NCBI RefSeq assembly: GCF_009389715.1
Contig: NW_024068191.1
Coordinates: 145,218 to 209,217 of the forward strand
Direction of reading: 5' to 3'
Origin: Phoenix dactylifera
Lineage: Eukaryota > Streptophyta > Magnoliopsida > Arecales > Arecaceae
DNA: 64,000 nt
Shown: piece after piece, positions 1 to 15,571 of the stretch
Numbering within the stretch: the stretch's first letter is position 1
Layout of the letters: every line of letters begins with the position of its first letter
Made by a program: the position numbers and the translations under genes
The notes under the pieces: model-generated
What the model was told of the DNA's origin: nothing
The model's input: only the letters and a program-made list of their open reading frames with translations
Databases searched by the model: none

Positions 1-645
1 GTTGTAAGGCTGCTCATTATTGTTTTCTCATACACCTGACACCTCTCATTATTATCCAATTACTAAACTCCTATTTTCCCTTCTCTCTCCACACACGCTT
101 CAAGAGGAAAGTGAATCCAAGTCGTTGGTACGTAAGATCCAAAAGACAAACCTCTATCCCCCTATTTTCCCTTCTCACTCCTATTTGCTTCTTTTTTTTT
201 AGCAAGTGAAGAGTAATTGAGAGGGGCCAAGGCATAGGCAGCTCAGGAAGATTCAATGGAGGGCTGAGAACGATTCCAGGACGAGGCAAGGAGTGACTGT
301 GTTCCCTCGAACAAGAATCCCTCCATATGTGCAAAGGAAATTTTTTTTTTTTTATTAAACCATATATTCCATCGTACATATCTTAAAATAGAAATCAAAG
401 AGTCAAAATTAAATGAAACTCCCTACTAATAGAATCCTACTATTTCAAAACTTGAAAGAAAAAAAAAAGAAATACATAAAGTGTCTGCTCACAAGACAGT
501 CCATTCTTATCTCTTCTTCCTCATCAAATTGTCCTTCCCTCTCCATCTATGTACATGGTGTTCGCTACTATACAATCTATAGCTAAATAATCCATATTTG
601 ACGACTTTATGATATTGTAGGTTTCTTCATATCTAGTAGCAACTC
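1..645. other. AT-rich intergenic DNA, nothing recognised
   Basis: This stretch has short homopolymer runs (for example a poly-T near 339-354) and only short open frames with no familiar domain. I see no gene, RNA or complete element in it. Confidence 0.5.
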
Positions 646-649
646 AATA

Positions 650-1070
650 CATATCAGATAAATCGATATACGGTTTTCAGAAGATAGTATTTAAGAGTAC
701 ACAATATATGACCAAACGAGACATGCATAGCAAATAAGTCATATAGTAATTTAATATACGCCTCTAAATAAATAGATATACAATTTTTAGAATGTGAATT
801 TTACTAGTATATAGTATATGGTCACGTGATACATATTCGTTGGCTTTTTGATATATATTGTAAGTTTCTTTGATACATTACCAATAATAATTTAATGCAT
901 ACCTCCAAGTAAATCGACATATTGTTTCTACAATATGGTGTTTACTAGTACATAGTCTTTGACCAAGTGATGCATATTTGGCAAATTAGTAATCAAACAA
1001 TCTAATATATACTTTCAGGCAATCGATACGTAGTTTTTAGAATATGGTGTTTACTAGATCACCATGTAAT
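650..1070. repeat. Degenerate tandem array, about 110-140 bp unit, 4 copies
   Basis: A core reading roughly 'tTTTtAGAAtatggTgTTTActAGTA' in degenerate form begins near 672, 781, 922 and 1031, so the spacing is about 109, 141 and 109 bp. Each core is followed by 'atAgT.tatgaccaa.tgA' and a stretch ending in 'aatttaatataya'. The copies have diverged strongly, so the array is old. No coding potential is visible. It could be a satellite remnant or the inside of a decayed element. Confidence 0.65.
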
Positions 1071-1143
1071 TGAACATATCTCAACCAAATGAGCTTTTAG
1101 TTTTCATGCTTACCATTCCTTTTCTTTAATGCCCCTCCCTCCT

Positions 1144-1189
1144 TGGATGCTTGGATAGTCACAAGTAGGATGCTTGGACGGTCACAAGG
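1144..1189. repeat. Two 23-bp direct repeats
   Basis: The unit begins GGATGCTTGGA and ends GTCACAAG. It occurs at 1144-1166 and immediately again at 1167-1189 with a few substitutions. It is a simple tandem duplication. Confidence 0.7.
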
Positions 1190-2516
1190 ATAAAAGTAGT
1201 TAAATTCTTTGATTTTTATGATTTATGACTTGATGAAACGCTTGAAAAAGTCATGAGGAATTGAATCCGTCAGGCTTTTTTTTTTTTTTTGCTCGTTTGC
1301 GAAGAAGGGACGCGGAAACTCGATATCTATAAAAAGTTATGAGGTATTAAATAAGACAAGCGTTTTAGAGCTATCAAAAACTCATAAATTATTACATGAT
1401 TAAAGTGATGCACTGAAATTGTCGTTTGCTCTTGCGATGGACAGTATTGCCTTTCCTATCCTTGTTAGTTTACACATAATTTAGTACAATTGTGCAAAAG
1501 TAATAGCTAACCATATGTTTCAGGAGTACAGACTCACCACAATTCATCCCCATTCCCAAAAACCATCAAATCCTATTTCTCGTTTCACAAAACATTAAAG
1601 TCTTGTTAGAAAAATCACTATTTTTTTTTTCTAAAGAAAACAGATTGTTATTTAGAACAGCACAAATCATAACATGTTTATTTTCTTTCTAGGATCATTA
1701 TTGAAATCTTATGTTAATCCAACCAACATACTTGTAAGACTTGTGGTTGGCAGCCATGCTGGTTTGTTGTCAATTCTTGATAAGGAGGCCTTTGACTCAT
1801 TTTCATGAATTGAATCGTGGTGGTCTTAGAACCCCTGCCATCTCTATGTTTGCAAAATCTTCTTAATCTAAGAATATGATCAAAATATCTGTTTCTGCAA
1901 TTATTCTAGTAAGAGATGGGTAGCAACATATGGGGAACTCTCAATCAATCATGATCACATAGTTTTAATGATAAATCTATAATTATTTTCTTAATAGTAT
2001 GTTCCTATTTATGAAATACTTAGAAAATGAAAGCTGTCAATTCATTGTCATCGCTTCACTCAAAAAACCAAAATGATAGTTGCTTGTCATACAGAATTTA
2101 AGATACTTCTATGCACAATCAATAAACAAATGGGAGATAGAAGAAGCAATTGAAAATAATACATAGATTGAAATATTTTTTCACTGAAAGATTTTAAAAC
2201 AAAGACGTAGAAGTCAAATTGTCTCCCACTGGATCTCAAAGTTAAATTATTAAAGTATATTATCAGGTTACCATCAATATACTTTCCCCTGGTACTGACA
2301 ATAGGGCACAAAAATACTTCACTTTTTTTTTCCAGAATTTTCTCCTCAGCTGTTTGACATGGTTAATTCCTTTCAATATTTATGGGAACTGATTGTTGAC
2401 ACTCCCACCATGATTCTATAACGTGTAAAGAGAACAGAAAACGTGGATTCTTCTCGACTATTACATAATGAAAGGATAATTTTCTTGCAATATCTTTATT
2501 AAAAGAACAATTTCTC
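1190..2516. other. Intergenic DNA, nothing recognised
   Basis: AT-rich sequence with poly-T/poly-A runs (about 1278, 1621) and no open frame resembling a known protein. It ends where the left LTR of the retrotransposon at 2517 begins. Confidence 0.5.
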
Positions 2517-2841
2517 TGTTAGTATAATTTTAGAAATCACATAATAACTTGCAATCCACAATATACTTTTTATTAGCATGATCCTGTATCAATCTATATT
2601 ATTTTTTTTGTTAGCATGATCTTGTTAAAGTGATTATAAGGATCACATAACAACCTACATCACCCATAATATTTTTCTTTCTTAGCATGGTGCTATATCA
2701 TCCTATATTATTTTTCTTATATAGAGCCTGTACACAATTATATATGATCTTTGAGATGTACCGAATATGATAAAACAGAGAAAAAAAATCACTTTTCTCT
2801 CTCTTTTTCTATTTTCTTTTTCTTCTACAAATATTTTAACA
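2517..2841 (+). repeat. Left LTR of the 2.5-kb retrotransposon
   Basis: Starts TGTTAG and ends AACA, directly before the primer-binding-site-like sequence at 2842. It contains two related 'TTAGCATGATC.TGT' segments, so the LTR is itself partly duplicated inside. Confidence 0.75.
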
Positions 2842-2959
2842 TGCGATCAGAGCCACTGATTACCTAATCTCATCTATTCTGCTTTTGCTATAGTCGTCGT
2901 TGCCATGTTTAACAGTTTTGATGACCCCTATTGTCAATTTATCATTCTTTGTTTTCCGG

Positions 2960-3150
2960 TAAATTAACACCCGAAGGTTCTCTATTTTCTAGCGGATTCA
3001 TAGATCCTCTATTTTCTGCAGATCCTCTATTTACTAATGAATCAACATTCGAAGATCCCATATTTCTTAGTAGATCTTCATATCCTCTATTTTCAGTAGA
3101 TTAACATTCGAATATCTCTTATTTTCTAATGGATCTGCAGCTCCTCTCCT
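2960..3150. repeat. Degenerate ~30-bp repeats inside the retrotransposon
   Basis: The phrase CTCTATTTTCT followed by a variant of AGYRGATC recurs several times across this stretch, often with ACATTCGAA nearby. This is a decayed short tandem array in the 5' part of the element's interior. Confidence 0.6.
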
Positions 3151-3574
3151 CCACTTTTATCCTTAGCTTCAGATCTTCGGTCGTCTCTCCTCACCGTCAC
3201 TCGGCTCCTTTCTTTCTATCTCCGATTTTATTTGCTGCCTTTGACTCCTTCACCATCCAGTTCGAGGTCTCTTGCTCCTCTTCCATAGTAACTCCATCTG
3301 TGAGGATTGTCGACCTTCGGTTTTCTTTTAACTAATCATCAGTTCTTGCTGCAACTATTATCTTCCATGTATCTTCTTACTGCCACATCGTCTAAAGTAG
3401 CCATAATAAACGACACAACATTCTACTACATTAGCACACACAAGACATGTCATCCAGCCTCATTATCGTTGATTGATTGTGATATTCTGTTACATCATCG
3501 TCTGTCCATCCGCAAAGCTTGTCGCAATAGCTGTTTTGCCATATCACTACAATATGAGAGCCACGTTGGCTACT

Positions 3575-4740
3575 AGTCGGATACAATAGTCCATATCATC
3601 AAATATATTTGTCAGCCACATCAATTTGCGATATTATCAAACAAGTTAATCAGTTGCATCGGCAGATATTTTAGTTGCCGCATCAGTCAGACACATCGAT
3701 AGACATACCAGTGTGCTATGTTAGTCAGCTATGTTAGTGGACATTGTTGAGGTCCGGGTTCCTCCGACCTTAGACCTTAGCCCCCACTGAACTGGAACAG
3801 GGAAAGGAGACTGCGTCCCCACAGAAGGTATTGTCCGCTTTGGAGTACGTAGAAGCCTTCCTCACGGTTTTGCTCTTTAAAAGGCACCTCCTGAGGAAAG
3901 GGTAATCGAGCCCTCCCTTTAAGGCACAGACCTTTCCGCTATTCAGTCGATGTGGGACTAAGTCCGAGATCCTTTATTTCCACAACATCAGCCCCCCCAG
4001 CGGGAAGGTCTGAGCCGAGGTCAAGGGTCCCTACCTGGTGCGCCAATGTTGAGGTCGGGGTTCCCCCAACCTTAGACCTTAGCCCCCACCGAAGTGGAAC
4101 AGGGAAAGGAGACTGCGTCCCCACAGAAGGTATTGTCCGCTTTGGAGCAGGTAGAAGCCTTCCTCACGGTTTTGCCCTTTAAAAGGCTCCTCCTGAGGGA
4201 AGAGTAATCGAGCCCTCCATTTAAGGCACAGATTTTTCCGCTATTCAGTCGATGTGGAATTAAATCTGAGACCCTTTATTCCCACAACGGACATATTAGC
4301 TTACTGCATTAGTTAGCTACGTCAGCATTGCTAATTATATCAGTTTACTGCATTAGCTCTTGGATCTGCCGCATCAGTTTTTAAGCTACTATATCAGCAT
4401 CTATTCTGACATATTAGATTTTGTATTATCACATCAGCTTGATATATGAGTCTGCCATACTGATTTTTGAGTTGCTACGTCAACTCCTGATCTACTATAT
4501 CAGCTTGTGAGCCGCTATAGCAGCTCCTGATCCGCCATATCAAACTCTACGCTGCCACATCAGCCTTTGGTCTATTACTTCAGCCTCTAAGCTGCCACGT
4601 CTGCTTCTAATCTACAATCACGTCAATTTTTGAGCTGCTATGTTGGCTCCTAATCTATCATATCAACTTCTGAGCTACTACTTTATCTTTTGATCTGCTG
4701 CGTCAATTTCTAAGTACATTCGCGATCTAGTTTCCAAACT
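3575..4740. repeat. Degenerate CTGCCACATCAGC-type minisatellite, split by a nested element
   Basis: Variants of 'GCTGCCACATCAGC' alternating with 'CTGATCTRCYATATCAGC' recur roughly every 20-25 bp from about 3575 to 3739 and again from about 4295 to 4740. The two parts were one array until the element at 3745-4289 was inserted. The spacing is too irregular for a single exact period. Confidence 0.7.
3740..4294 (-). mobile_element. Hyper-compact LTR element (TRIM-like), 243-bp LTRs and 59-bp interior, with TSD
   Basis: Two direct repeats of exactly 243 bp each, 3745-3987 and 4047-4289, are separated by 59 bp (3988-4046). The whole is flanked by the 5-bp duplication GACAT (3740-3744 and 4290-4294). 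Read on the minus strand, each LTR begins TGTTGTGG (the outermost base has mutated to C in the 4289 copy) and ends CCTCAACA. The interior then opens with TTGGCGCACCAGGTAGGG, resembling the TGGCGC-type primer-binding sites of plant LTR elements. It closes with the purine tract CTGGGGGGGCTGA directly before the second LTR. By eye the LTRs differ at about 21 of 243 positions, mostly transitions, so the insertion is old. Confidence 0.85.
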
Positions 4741-4781
4741 TAAGTTGGTATCTACAGTGTCATATTTAGTTTGACGGTGGA

Positions 4782-5063
4782 TGTTAGCGTAATTTTAAAG
4801 ATCACGTAACAAGCTACATCACCAAAAATATTTTTTTATTAGCATGATTCTGTATCAATATATATTTTTTTATTAAAATAATCTTGTTAGAGTAACTTTA
4901 GGGATCACGCAGCAATCTGTATCATCCATAATATTTTCTTTTATTAACGTAAACCTTTTGTTTTCTTTATATAGAGTTTATACATGCATATATGACCTCC
5001 GAGGTATACCGAATGCCATAGGGAAATAAAATTATTTTTTTTTCTTCTATAAATTTTTTAACA
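4782..5063 (+). repeat. Right LTR of the 2.5-kb retrotransposon
   Basis: Starts TGTTAGCG and ends TTTAACA. It aligns along its length with 2517-2841, with deletions in the 3' pyrimidine-rich portion. Confidence 0.75.
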
Positions 5064-5234
5064 CTGTATTTTACGTTTAGACATAAGTACTTTCTGACCA
5101 AATGATGACCACCCCAACATCCCAGCAAACTTTGTGACCTTGGGAAAGCTTTGATAAGATGAATCAGCCTGGGTCCATGCGTTTGTTTCCGGTCCTTCCA
5201 CCTATTGATTACGATTCCCTTCTTTTTTTGGGGC

Positions 5235-5390
5235 AATTGATTAGTATTCCTAACCCATGGAAATGGTGTTAATGATGCTTAGTTGGACAAGGCCGTATTC
5301 TTGGTCTTTTTGAGGTAATCGATTATTATTCCTAACCCGTGGAAATGGGCGTTAATGCTGCTTAGCTGCACAAGGCTGTATTCTCGGTCT
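5235..5390. repeat. Imperfect 82-bp direct duplication
   Basis: The segment starting 'AATTGATTAGTATTCCTAAC' at 5235 recurs at 5317 with a few changes. Both copies carry CCTAACCC.TGGAAATG and end near CAAGGC.GTATTCT.GGTCT. Confidence 0.75.
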
Positions 5391-8300
5391 ACAAATCTTT
5401 TTTGACTAAACCCTCACCAGCCTTGGCAATTAGTGCACAACCTACCAAACCAAAAGCTGAGCTACTGTGGACAAAATATTAGGTTCAGAATGGACTAGAA
5501 ACCTCATCAAATCAATTCAAGCTCACCTCAGTCAAGATGGCATTTTGAAAGGATCACTGTTTCTGTAATTCCTCTCAATGATATTCTTGTTGTTTCTAAC
5601 TTTTCATTGGAGGTTAAGTGCTTGAATGGTCCTGGTAGTTGGTAACATATAAAGAAAACTAGTAGAAATTTAGCGAGCTATACAGATACGAACAGTAGAT
5701 AAGACTTTAATGCTCAGAAATGGTCCTCGTAGTTGGACCGACAAATAGGAAATGCGTTTTAATGCTCAGAAATGGTGGAAACAGTGTCTGTCTCTTCTTT
5801 ATGCCCTCTTTCCTTTGGTTAATATATATAATATGGACAATTGGGAGAATCCAACGTTAAAGGCCTGTTTGTGGCAAGCAAACTCTATTGCCAAGTTGGA
5901 AAGACCCATGCGAGCCCTGTACACTCCAAAATCAAAGAAAGCTTCAACAACCTCCACAATGGAAAAATAGTTCAACTTCTTTCGCACAAATATAATTCCA
6001 TCCCTCATCCTCTTCGTTATCAATAAATTTAACTTTTACATCTAACTCGAAATCAAAGCAGAGATTGCATAAATCTTCAAAAAATAAAATCAGGTCTATA
6101 ACTGCATGAGATTGCATGAAACAATTCAGCCTAATATAAAACTACGCTCAGTCTCAAGTCTCAACCAGCCATAAAATACCTCATTTAATGTTTATACCAA
6201 GTTTAACCCCCAACTGGAAAGCTGCAATTAAAATGTCAGCTGAGCTATCCACTGCTCATTTAAATTAAGTAACAAGAGAAAGGATAGATAGACAAGTAAT
6301 CTAATATCCATGCCACCTTTAATTACTTCAGTCAACTAACATTCAAGCCTTTTATGCCAAAGATTTCAACTTTAATGATGAATAAAACAGGTTCAATCCC
6401 ATGATCTCAAAGTTGCACCTAGGACTGTCAAACAACCATGATATGCGCCCGATGCTTTTCAGGATCTTCTAGAAGACGGCAAGGCGACAGAAAACACTTG
6501 TAACATTTCTATTGGATGATCCATTGCCCGAATCCAGACACCCATTTCTCGAATCCTGGCACTAAAGCCCACAACTGGGAATCCACTTCGATCAACACTA
6601 TCGAATGTCCCACTCAGGAGCCACACCTTACAGTCCCGGTGAAGTAAAGAGTGGAGAATGTGATTCTCTAATTGGAAAGTTGATGCTGACAATGGCAGAG
6701 GAAGTCAAAATCATATGGACCAAGTTCTGGGTTGTCCTCCAAGATAATAAGCAAAATAGTTGAGAACAGGGAAAGTCATGAATGATGCCAAAAATCCTAG
6801 GTCCCAAAAAAATGATATTTGAAGTTCAGAGCAACGGCATGGCAAGGAAGATGAAGGATAACTTCCTTCAAAACATTGTCCTGATGCACTAAAGATTAGT
6901 AACCAATACCCTGGCTGCAATTCCTGTGAATAAAAATTATAAAAGAATAAAACGGCAAGTGAGTGAATGACATTTTATCTTTAGTTTAAACAATGACAAG
7001 CAAGCATGATGCTTGTGGTGGTTGAAACATTACACAAACAGATAGTAGCTCAGAAGTCAAGAACTCAACTTCATCTGGAGGGAATAATTAGCTTGGTAAG
7101 CTGTCAAAGCAACCAGCACAAAATCTCTGTCCAAGAATATTTACCAAGCTGATGGATTATGGAAACAGACTGCTGGAGGTTTACTATAAACCAGTAGTCA
7201 TCCTTGCCTAGTTCTTCGATTGCAGGTACGTGTTAACGAGAAACATTTATCTAACGAGATGCATGGGAAACAGAGGAAAGGATCACCATCTTCCTTTCTT
7301 AGCAATCAAGTTGTGAGTAGGCAATCAACTACCACTAAACTTCAGAAATTTATATATATATATATATATAGAAAAAAGAAAATGTTATAGAAACAACTGG
7401 AAAAATTGCAGTGGTTTCTGAAACACCCATATGCTTACCCCGCTCCCAATGAACAGCTTCATCAAAAATGAAATAGAACACAGACTCAAATGTCTCATCC
7501 AAGTTCAAAGCAACTTGAGAAACAAACCAAAATAACCAAATTTCTCTTTTTCTACAGCAAATTAAGCTCACAAAAACCGAAAGCAACTTATGGAGTTAAT
7601 TCCATCGAACATTAACAAAACTCTGGATACATATGGGAGAAACTTAACCCTAGGCAACTTAAATAATGAAGTACGAGTCTAACTTTTGTTCTTCTTTTTT
7701 TTTTTCTCCCCTTTTTTCTTTTTGCATGTGTGTGTTTGTGTCTGCAACATCATTGTGATCAAAGATTAGCTTCCTCCGCTAGAAGTTGGAAGACCTTCCT
7801 TGAAGTTCTTTTATGTGTCATGTGATTCTGTGATAAATTTGTGTTATCAGAAAATAATTCCATCGGAATCATCAAAACAGATGAGGTTTAAGGGCTTAAT
7901 CTCATTCCATTTAACCAAATTATAAGTTAGTGCGGGGCCATTCGATCTTTTCACCACTACTCTCTAATCTAAATGGTTGGGAAAAATGAATCAGGCAATA
8001 ATATACATCATAAAACAGCCAGAAATTAAACTTCTGCATTCTTGGATCAACGTATTACATTTCCTTCCCCTCCAAAATTCTTTCAAAATTCTATCAAAAA
8101 TTTATCATATTCACTAATTAACGTGAAATGATAATTTACCAATGCTTAAAATAAAAAGGAAAATGCTGCAGGGCACTCGTTATGCACACTCAAAAAGTTG
8201 ATTAGGCCAGAACTGTTGATTTAGCAACACTACAATTAATCAAATTTTATATTTGGCAACAAATACTGCAAGTTGTACCAATCCTATCTTGCTACATGGC

Positions 8301-8448
8301 AAGAGAATTGCTCATGTGCCCACCCTGTAGCATCATTTTAGTTATTCCACATTCCATTCTTGTTTAAATCCTGCAACGATGATACCGTCGCCATTGATGA
8401 TGATGATACATCCAATACTAGCAAGTCTACCCTCATGCCTCGTATTGA
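5391..8448. other. Intergenic DNA with short unassigned open frames
   Basis: No recognisable gene. Minus-strand frames at 6459-6692, 6711-6920 and 7350-7586 are open for 70-80 codons but match no family I know and show no convincing splice structure. They could be decayed exons. A (TA)10 run lies at 7350-7370. Confidence 0.45.
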
Positions 8449-8975
8449 TATTTCTCATTGGGGGTGAAAGTGGACAAGATCATATTCGTCCAGATCCATT
8501 TTCATATTCAATTCTATTAAGATATGAACAAAAATTTAAGCATCTAACTATATCTATGTTCGTATTCATATCCATACAAAAAAAAAAAGGATATAGATAT
8601 GGATAGACAACTACCCGATCTGTATCCGAATATCCAATTTTATTTACAACCCTATTTAATTCTATATAACACACAAACTTTTAATAAAAATATATAACCA
8701 TATTAACATGCTATTGACGTGATTTACCATCCATTTAGTAATATCTTTGATTCTATGGTCATAAATTATAACTATCGGATTTATATCCATATTTATATTC
8801 ATATTTTCAGTATCCGATATGCAGCCGTATTTGTTTGAAACAAATATAGATATAAATTTTTGTATCCGAATAATATGCATATCCATATTTATATTCATCA
8901 AATAAAATAAATGTAGATATGGATATACTGATATTCAATCAGTATCTAGTCTAATTTCAGCCTTATTTCTCATTG
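8449..8975. mobile_element. 503-bp MITE with 12-bp target-site duplication
   Basis: The sequence TATTTCTCATTG occurs at 8449-8460 and 8964-8975 and brackets 8461-8963. The element ends are imperfect terminal inverted repeats: GGGGTGAAAGTGGACAAG at the left against AGGCTGAAATTAGACTAG (right end, reverse complement), 13 of 18 matching. The interior is made of degenerate ATATGGATAT / ATATCCATAT motifs. There is no transposase. The long duplication suits a Mutator-like (8-11 bp) better than a hAT (8 bp) origin, but the class is uncertain. Confidence 0.75.
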
Positions 8976-9116
8976 TGGTGGCCCCGAGAACTTTCCATTG
9001 TTTTGTTGTGAAGAAATGATATGGTGGTAATGCGCCACGATCAGAGTTCAAAGCTGGACCAATAGAAAGTCATATAACCAACCGAACGAAAAGGCCTGCC
9101 AAGTGCCAAGAGAAAT

Positions 9117-9240
9117 AGCCCAACAGCCCACTACCGCTGGTTTGGGTTTCATCTGAACTTCTAGGGTTTTTCCCATCGGTTGACTCTTTAAATTGACACG
9201 CCGGGGACTTGGACTTCCCCATCTCGAGCGGCCTCCATGG
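9117..9240 (+). promoter_or_regulatory. Promoter-like stretch: site II motifs, telo-box, TATA-like box, no gene recognised behind it
   Basis: AGCCCA motifs (reverse of TGGGCT, site II) occur near 9117 and 9126. The telo-box TAGGGTTT is at 9162-9169, a TTTAAATT box at 9187-9194, and an ATG at about 9238 is followed within a few codons by a possible donor (GTGGTACTC). In plants site II plus telo-box typifies promoters of ribosomal-protein and other growth-related genes. No downstream exon could be recognised, so this may be a 5' remnant or the start of a gene whose other exons I cannot see. Confidence 0.4.
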
Positions 9241-13281
<4,041 letters not shown>

Positions 13282-13358
13282 TGGGTCATCCTGATATGGC
13301 GCATACGTAAGTATGGCAAAAGGGTAGTTGGATATGGTTTGATTTCAAGGTACTAGCC

Positions 13359-13984
13359 CAGTTGTGATGGTGCCGGATGCTCGATCAATACATACCTAGC
13401 CATGATCAAGTTGTCGTAGAAGGCAATCATGGCAGTATTTGCTATTCGTTCTTCAAATGACAATATTTCTGAAAACAAGCTCGATCATATTCCAAATATG
13501 GCGTTCTAATTTTGGAAGATAACTATGGTTGAAATAAACTTGATTATCTTCCTATTATGGCCATAGCCACGATTTCCTTCCTGTATTGTCATTGTATGAT
13601 TTTTATATATTGTCATTATATGATTATATGTAATCTCTCATTATATTCCTTGAAATGCTGCGTTTATATATAAATTGTCAAAGAATCAAATCTCAATAAT
13701 AAGGAGAAATCTAACAACTACGGAAAATCATATAATGACAATATACATAGAACCATATAATAACAATACATGAAAGTAATTACAGCAATGATAGGAAGGT
13801 AATCGAAGCCATGATAGGAAGATAATCATATTTGTTTCAATCATAATTATCTTCCAAGAATCAGATGCTATATTGGAAGGAGTTCAAACTCGTTTTTAGC
13901 AATATTGCCATGATTGCCTTCTATGACAACATGACAATGGCCGGGTGTATTGACCGAGTATTAATTAAGGCACCATCATAACTG
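13359..13984. mobile_element. Fold-back element (long inverted repeat, ~626 bp)
   Basis: The left arm 13359-13634 and right arm 13726-13984 are imperfect inverted copies separated by a ~91-bp loop. Matching landmarks are CAGTTGTGATGGTGCC at the left end against the reverse complement of GGCACCATCATAACTG at the right, AGAAGGCAATCATGGCA in both arms, and TGTCATTATATGATT against AATCATATAATGACA at the inner ends. No coding capacity is present. No clear target duplication was found. It is a long fold-back MITE or a segmental inverted duplication. Confidence 0.75.
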
Positions 13985-15571
13985 AGGCAATTGCCAACTC
14001 ATGCATGCAAGTACCTGCTGTACACGCCACATGACTCATAAAGCTTATGAATAGCTCAATTCGGTTGAGAAACTTTATAGCAGTGTGACACATTTCATAT
14101 GGACGGCGTACCTTGGTAACTTGATAGAGAAGGCAGTGGGCTGCTCAGAGGTTTTAAATTCCACCCGGGGCTTCTTTCCGCCCAATAACTAGGTGAGAGA
14201 GAGACTTGGCCATTCTTTTCCATTGTCTACATTCTTTTTTATTTATTTTTAAGAAAGCCCTCCAGGTTTGCTCTTTGAAGAGGGATATTGTATGAAACGA
14301 AAATATGTACGTTTATCAATGTCATTAGATTTATATAGTACAAATATAATGATATTTTCGATTTTTTAAGCAATGATGATGTTATCTTTCTTACTATATG
14401 CCCAATACTAGAATTGCATCTGCGTAAGAAGAGTTGTTAATATTCATTTCACCAGCAAAAGTTGTTCACGTAGCAAGATCCATTAGTCAGGCATGGGTCC
14501 CTCATTCGAATCCTATGCGCCTTTTTCAATGCTTATTACAAGTGTTAGACTACAAATAGAGTTTGTATAATAATTTAATGAAATTGAAAGGAGTCTTTAA
14601 GAAAACACGAGTGCAGGTTGTGAACTCTATTGAGAGAAATGGATGAACTACGACAAGCAGACTCCTTTAACCCTCCATAAACGTAAGGCATTGTCATGAA
14701 TTTTTTTATTATAAATACACTTTATTTTTAGTAGATACATGGACTAATATTCAGCCTCAATTAATTAGTACAAAAGGTGTATAAACTAATCTATTACAAA
14801 AAAACTTAATTGTAATCATGGTCATCCATCTTAAACAAACAACATGCGTCTGTCAAGATCGAGTAGCATATATATATTGCAACTGAAGCTTCCAAATAAA
14901 ATCCAGGATTAATGACTGAGATCGCTGGAGAGAATTCTTAGAAGAGCTAGAGAAACTTCTGTGAATCTTTTAAATTTACCATATAATCTAACAAGAAGTA
15001 ACAACAATTACTAATTAGCACTTGCAATTAAATAGTGCACATGCAGTGACGGTAATGAAATCAGTTTGTTCGACTCGTATTATGGAGCCCGGCCGAATTG
15101 AATGGATGATCAGTTTTTTTTCTTCTTTGTTGGTGGAAACCATGGAGGTCTAAGAGTTTCTTCCCCAGTTAAAACCCTAGCCCTTTAGATTTGGAAGATT
15201 GATGCGGCTAGCTACAATGCAGTACAATAAAGGTGCTGATCACGAGGTGACATGGGTAGGTGAACTCATATTCCAAGTAGTTATGAGGCTTGGATGAGCT
15301 GTTCTCATTAGAGCAAGGGTTCTCCAAACTCGGGACGACAGTAGTCTTCCAAGCTGCACTTATTAACACCCCATCCAGGACTATACAAATAAATAGACGA
15401 CAAGCTTCTAACGTATTATCCGTGTCATATCCTATGTGATGGCGATCAAGACAATGCATCGAGGTTGGGCCTAGATATAGTTGAAAGAATACTTCATTGC
15501 CTTCTGGTTTCAAGAAGCGTCAATTTCCAAACTTAGATGAGCTCCCTTATGCTACAAAGCATTAAGTCCCT
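13985..15571. other. Intergenic DNA upstream of PDF1
   Basis: No gene recognised. The 101-codon minus-strand frame at 15208-15513 overlaps the upstream region of PDF1 and resembles nothing I know, so it is left unannotated. Confidence 0.5.

Larger units (their letters stand above)
2517..5063 (+). mobile_element. Non-autonomous LTR retrotransposon (2.5 kb), host of a nested insertion
   Basis: Two homologous AT-rich terminal repeats, 2517-2841 (325 bp) and 4782-5063 (282 bp), both begin TGTTAG and end TTTAACA. The first is followed at once by TGCGATCAGAGC (2842-2853), a slightly decayed form of the plant initiator-Met tRNA primer-binding site TGGTATCAGAGC. A purine-rich stretch (GACGGTGGA) lies just before the second LTR. 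The interior has no gag or pol reading frame, only degenerate short repeats, so this is a non-autonomous (LARD-like) element. The flanking 5-mers TTCTC and CTGTA do not match, so no target duplication survives. A 545-bp LTR element is inserted in the interior. Confidence 0.8.

Noticed and set aside
14460-14518. tRNA- or SINE-like box B (ATTCGAATCC) followed by T run
   Set aside because: There is no matching box A, and no cloverleaf arms can be paired. Chance similarity is more likely.
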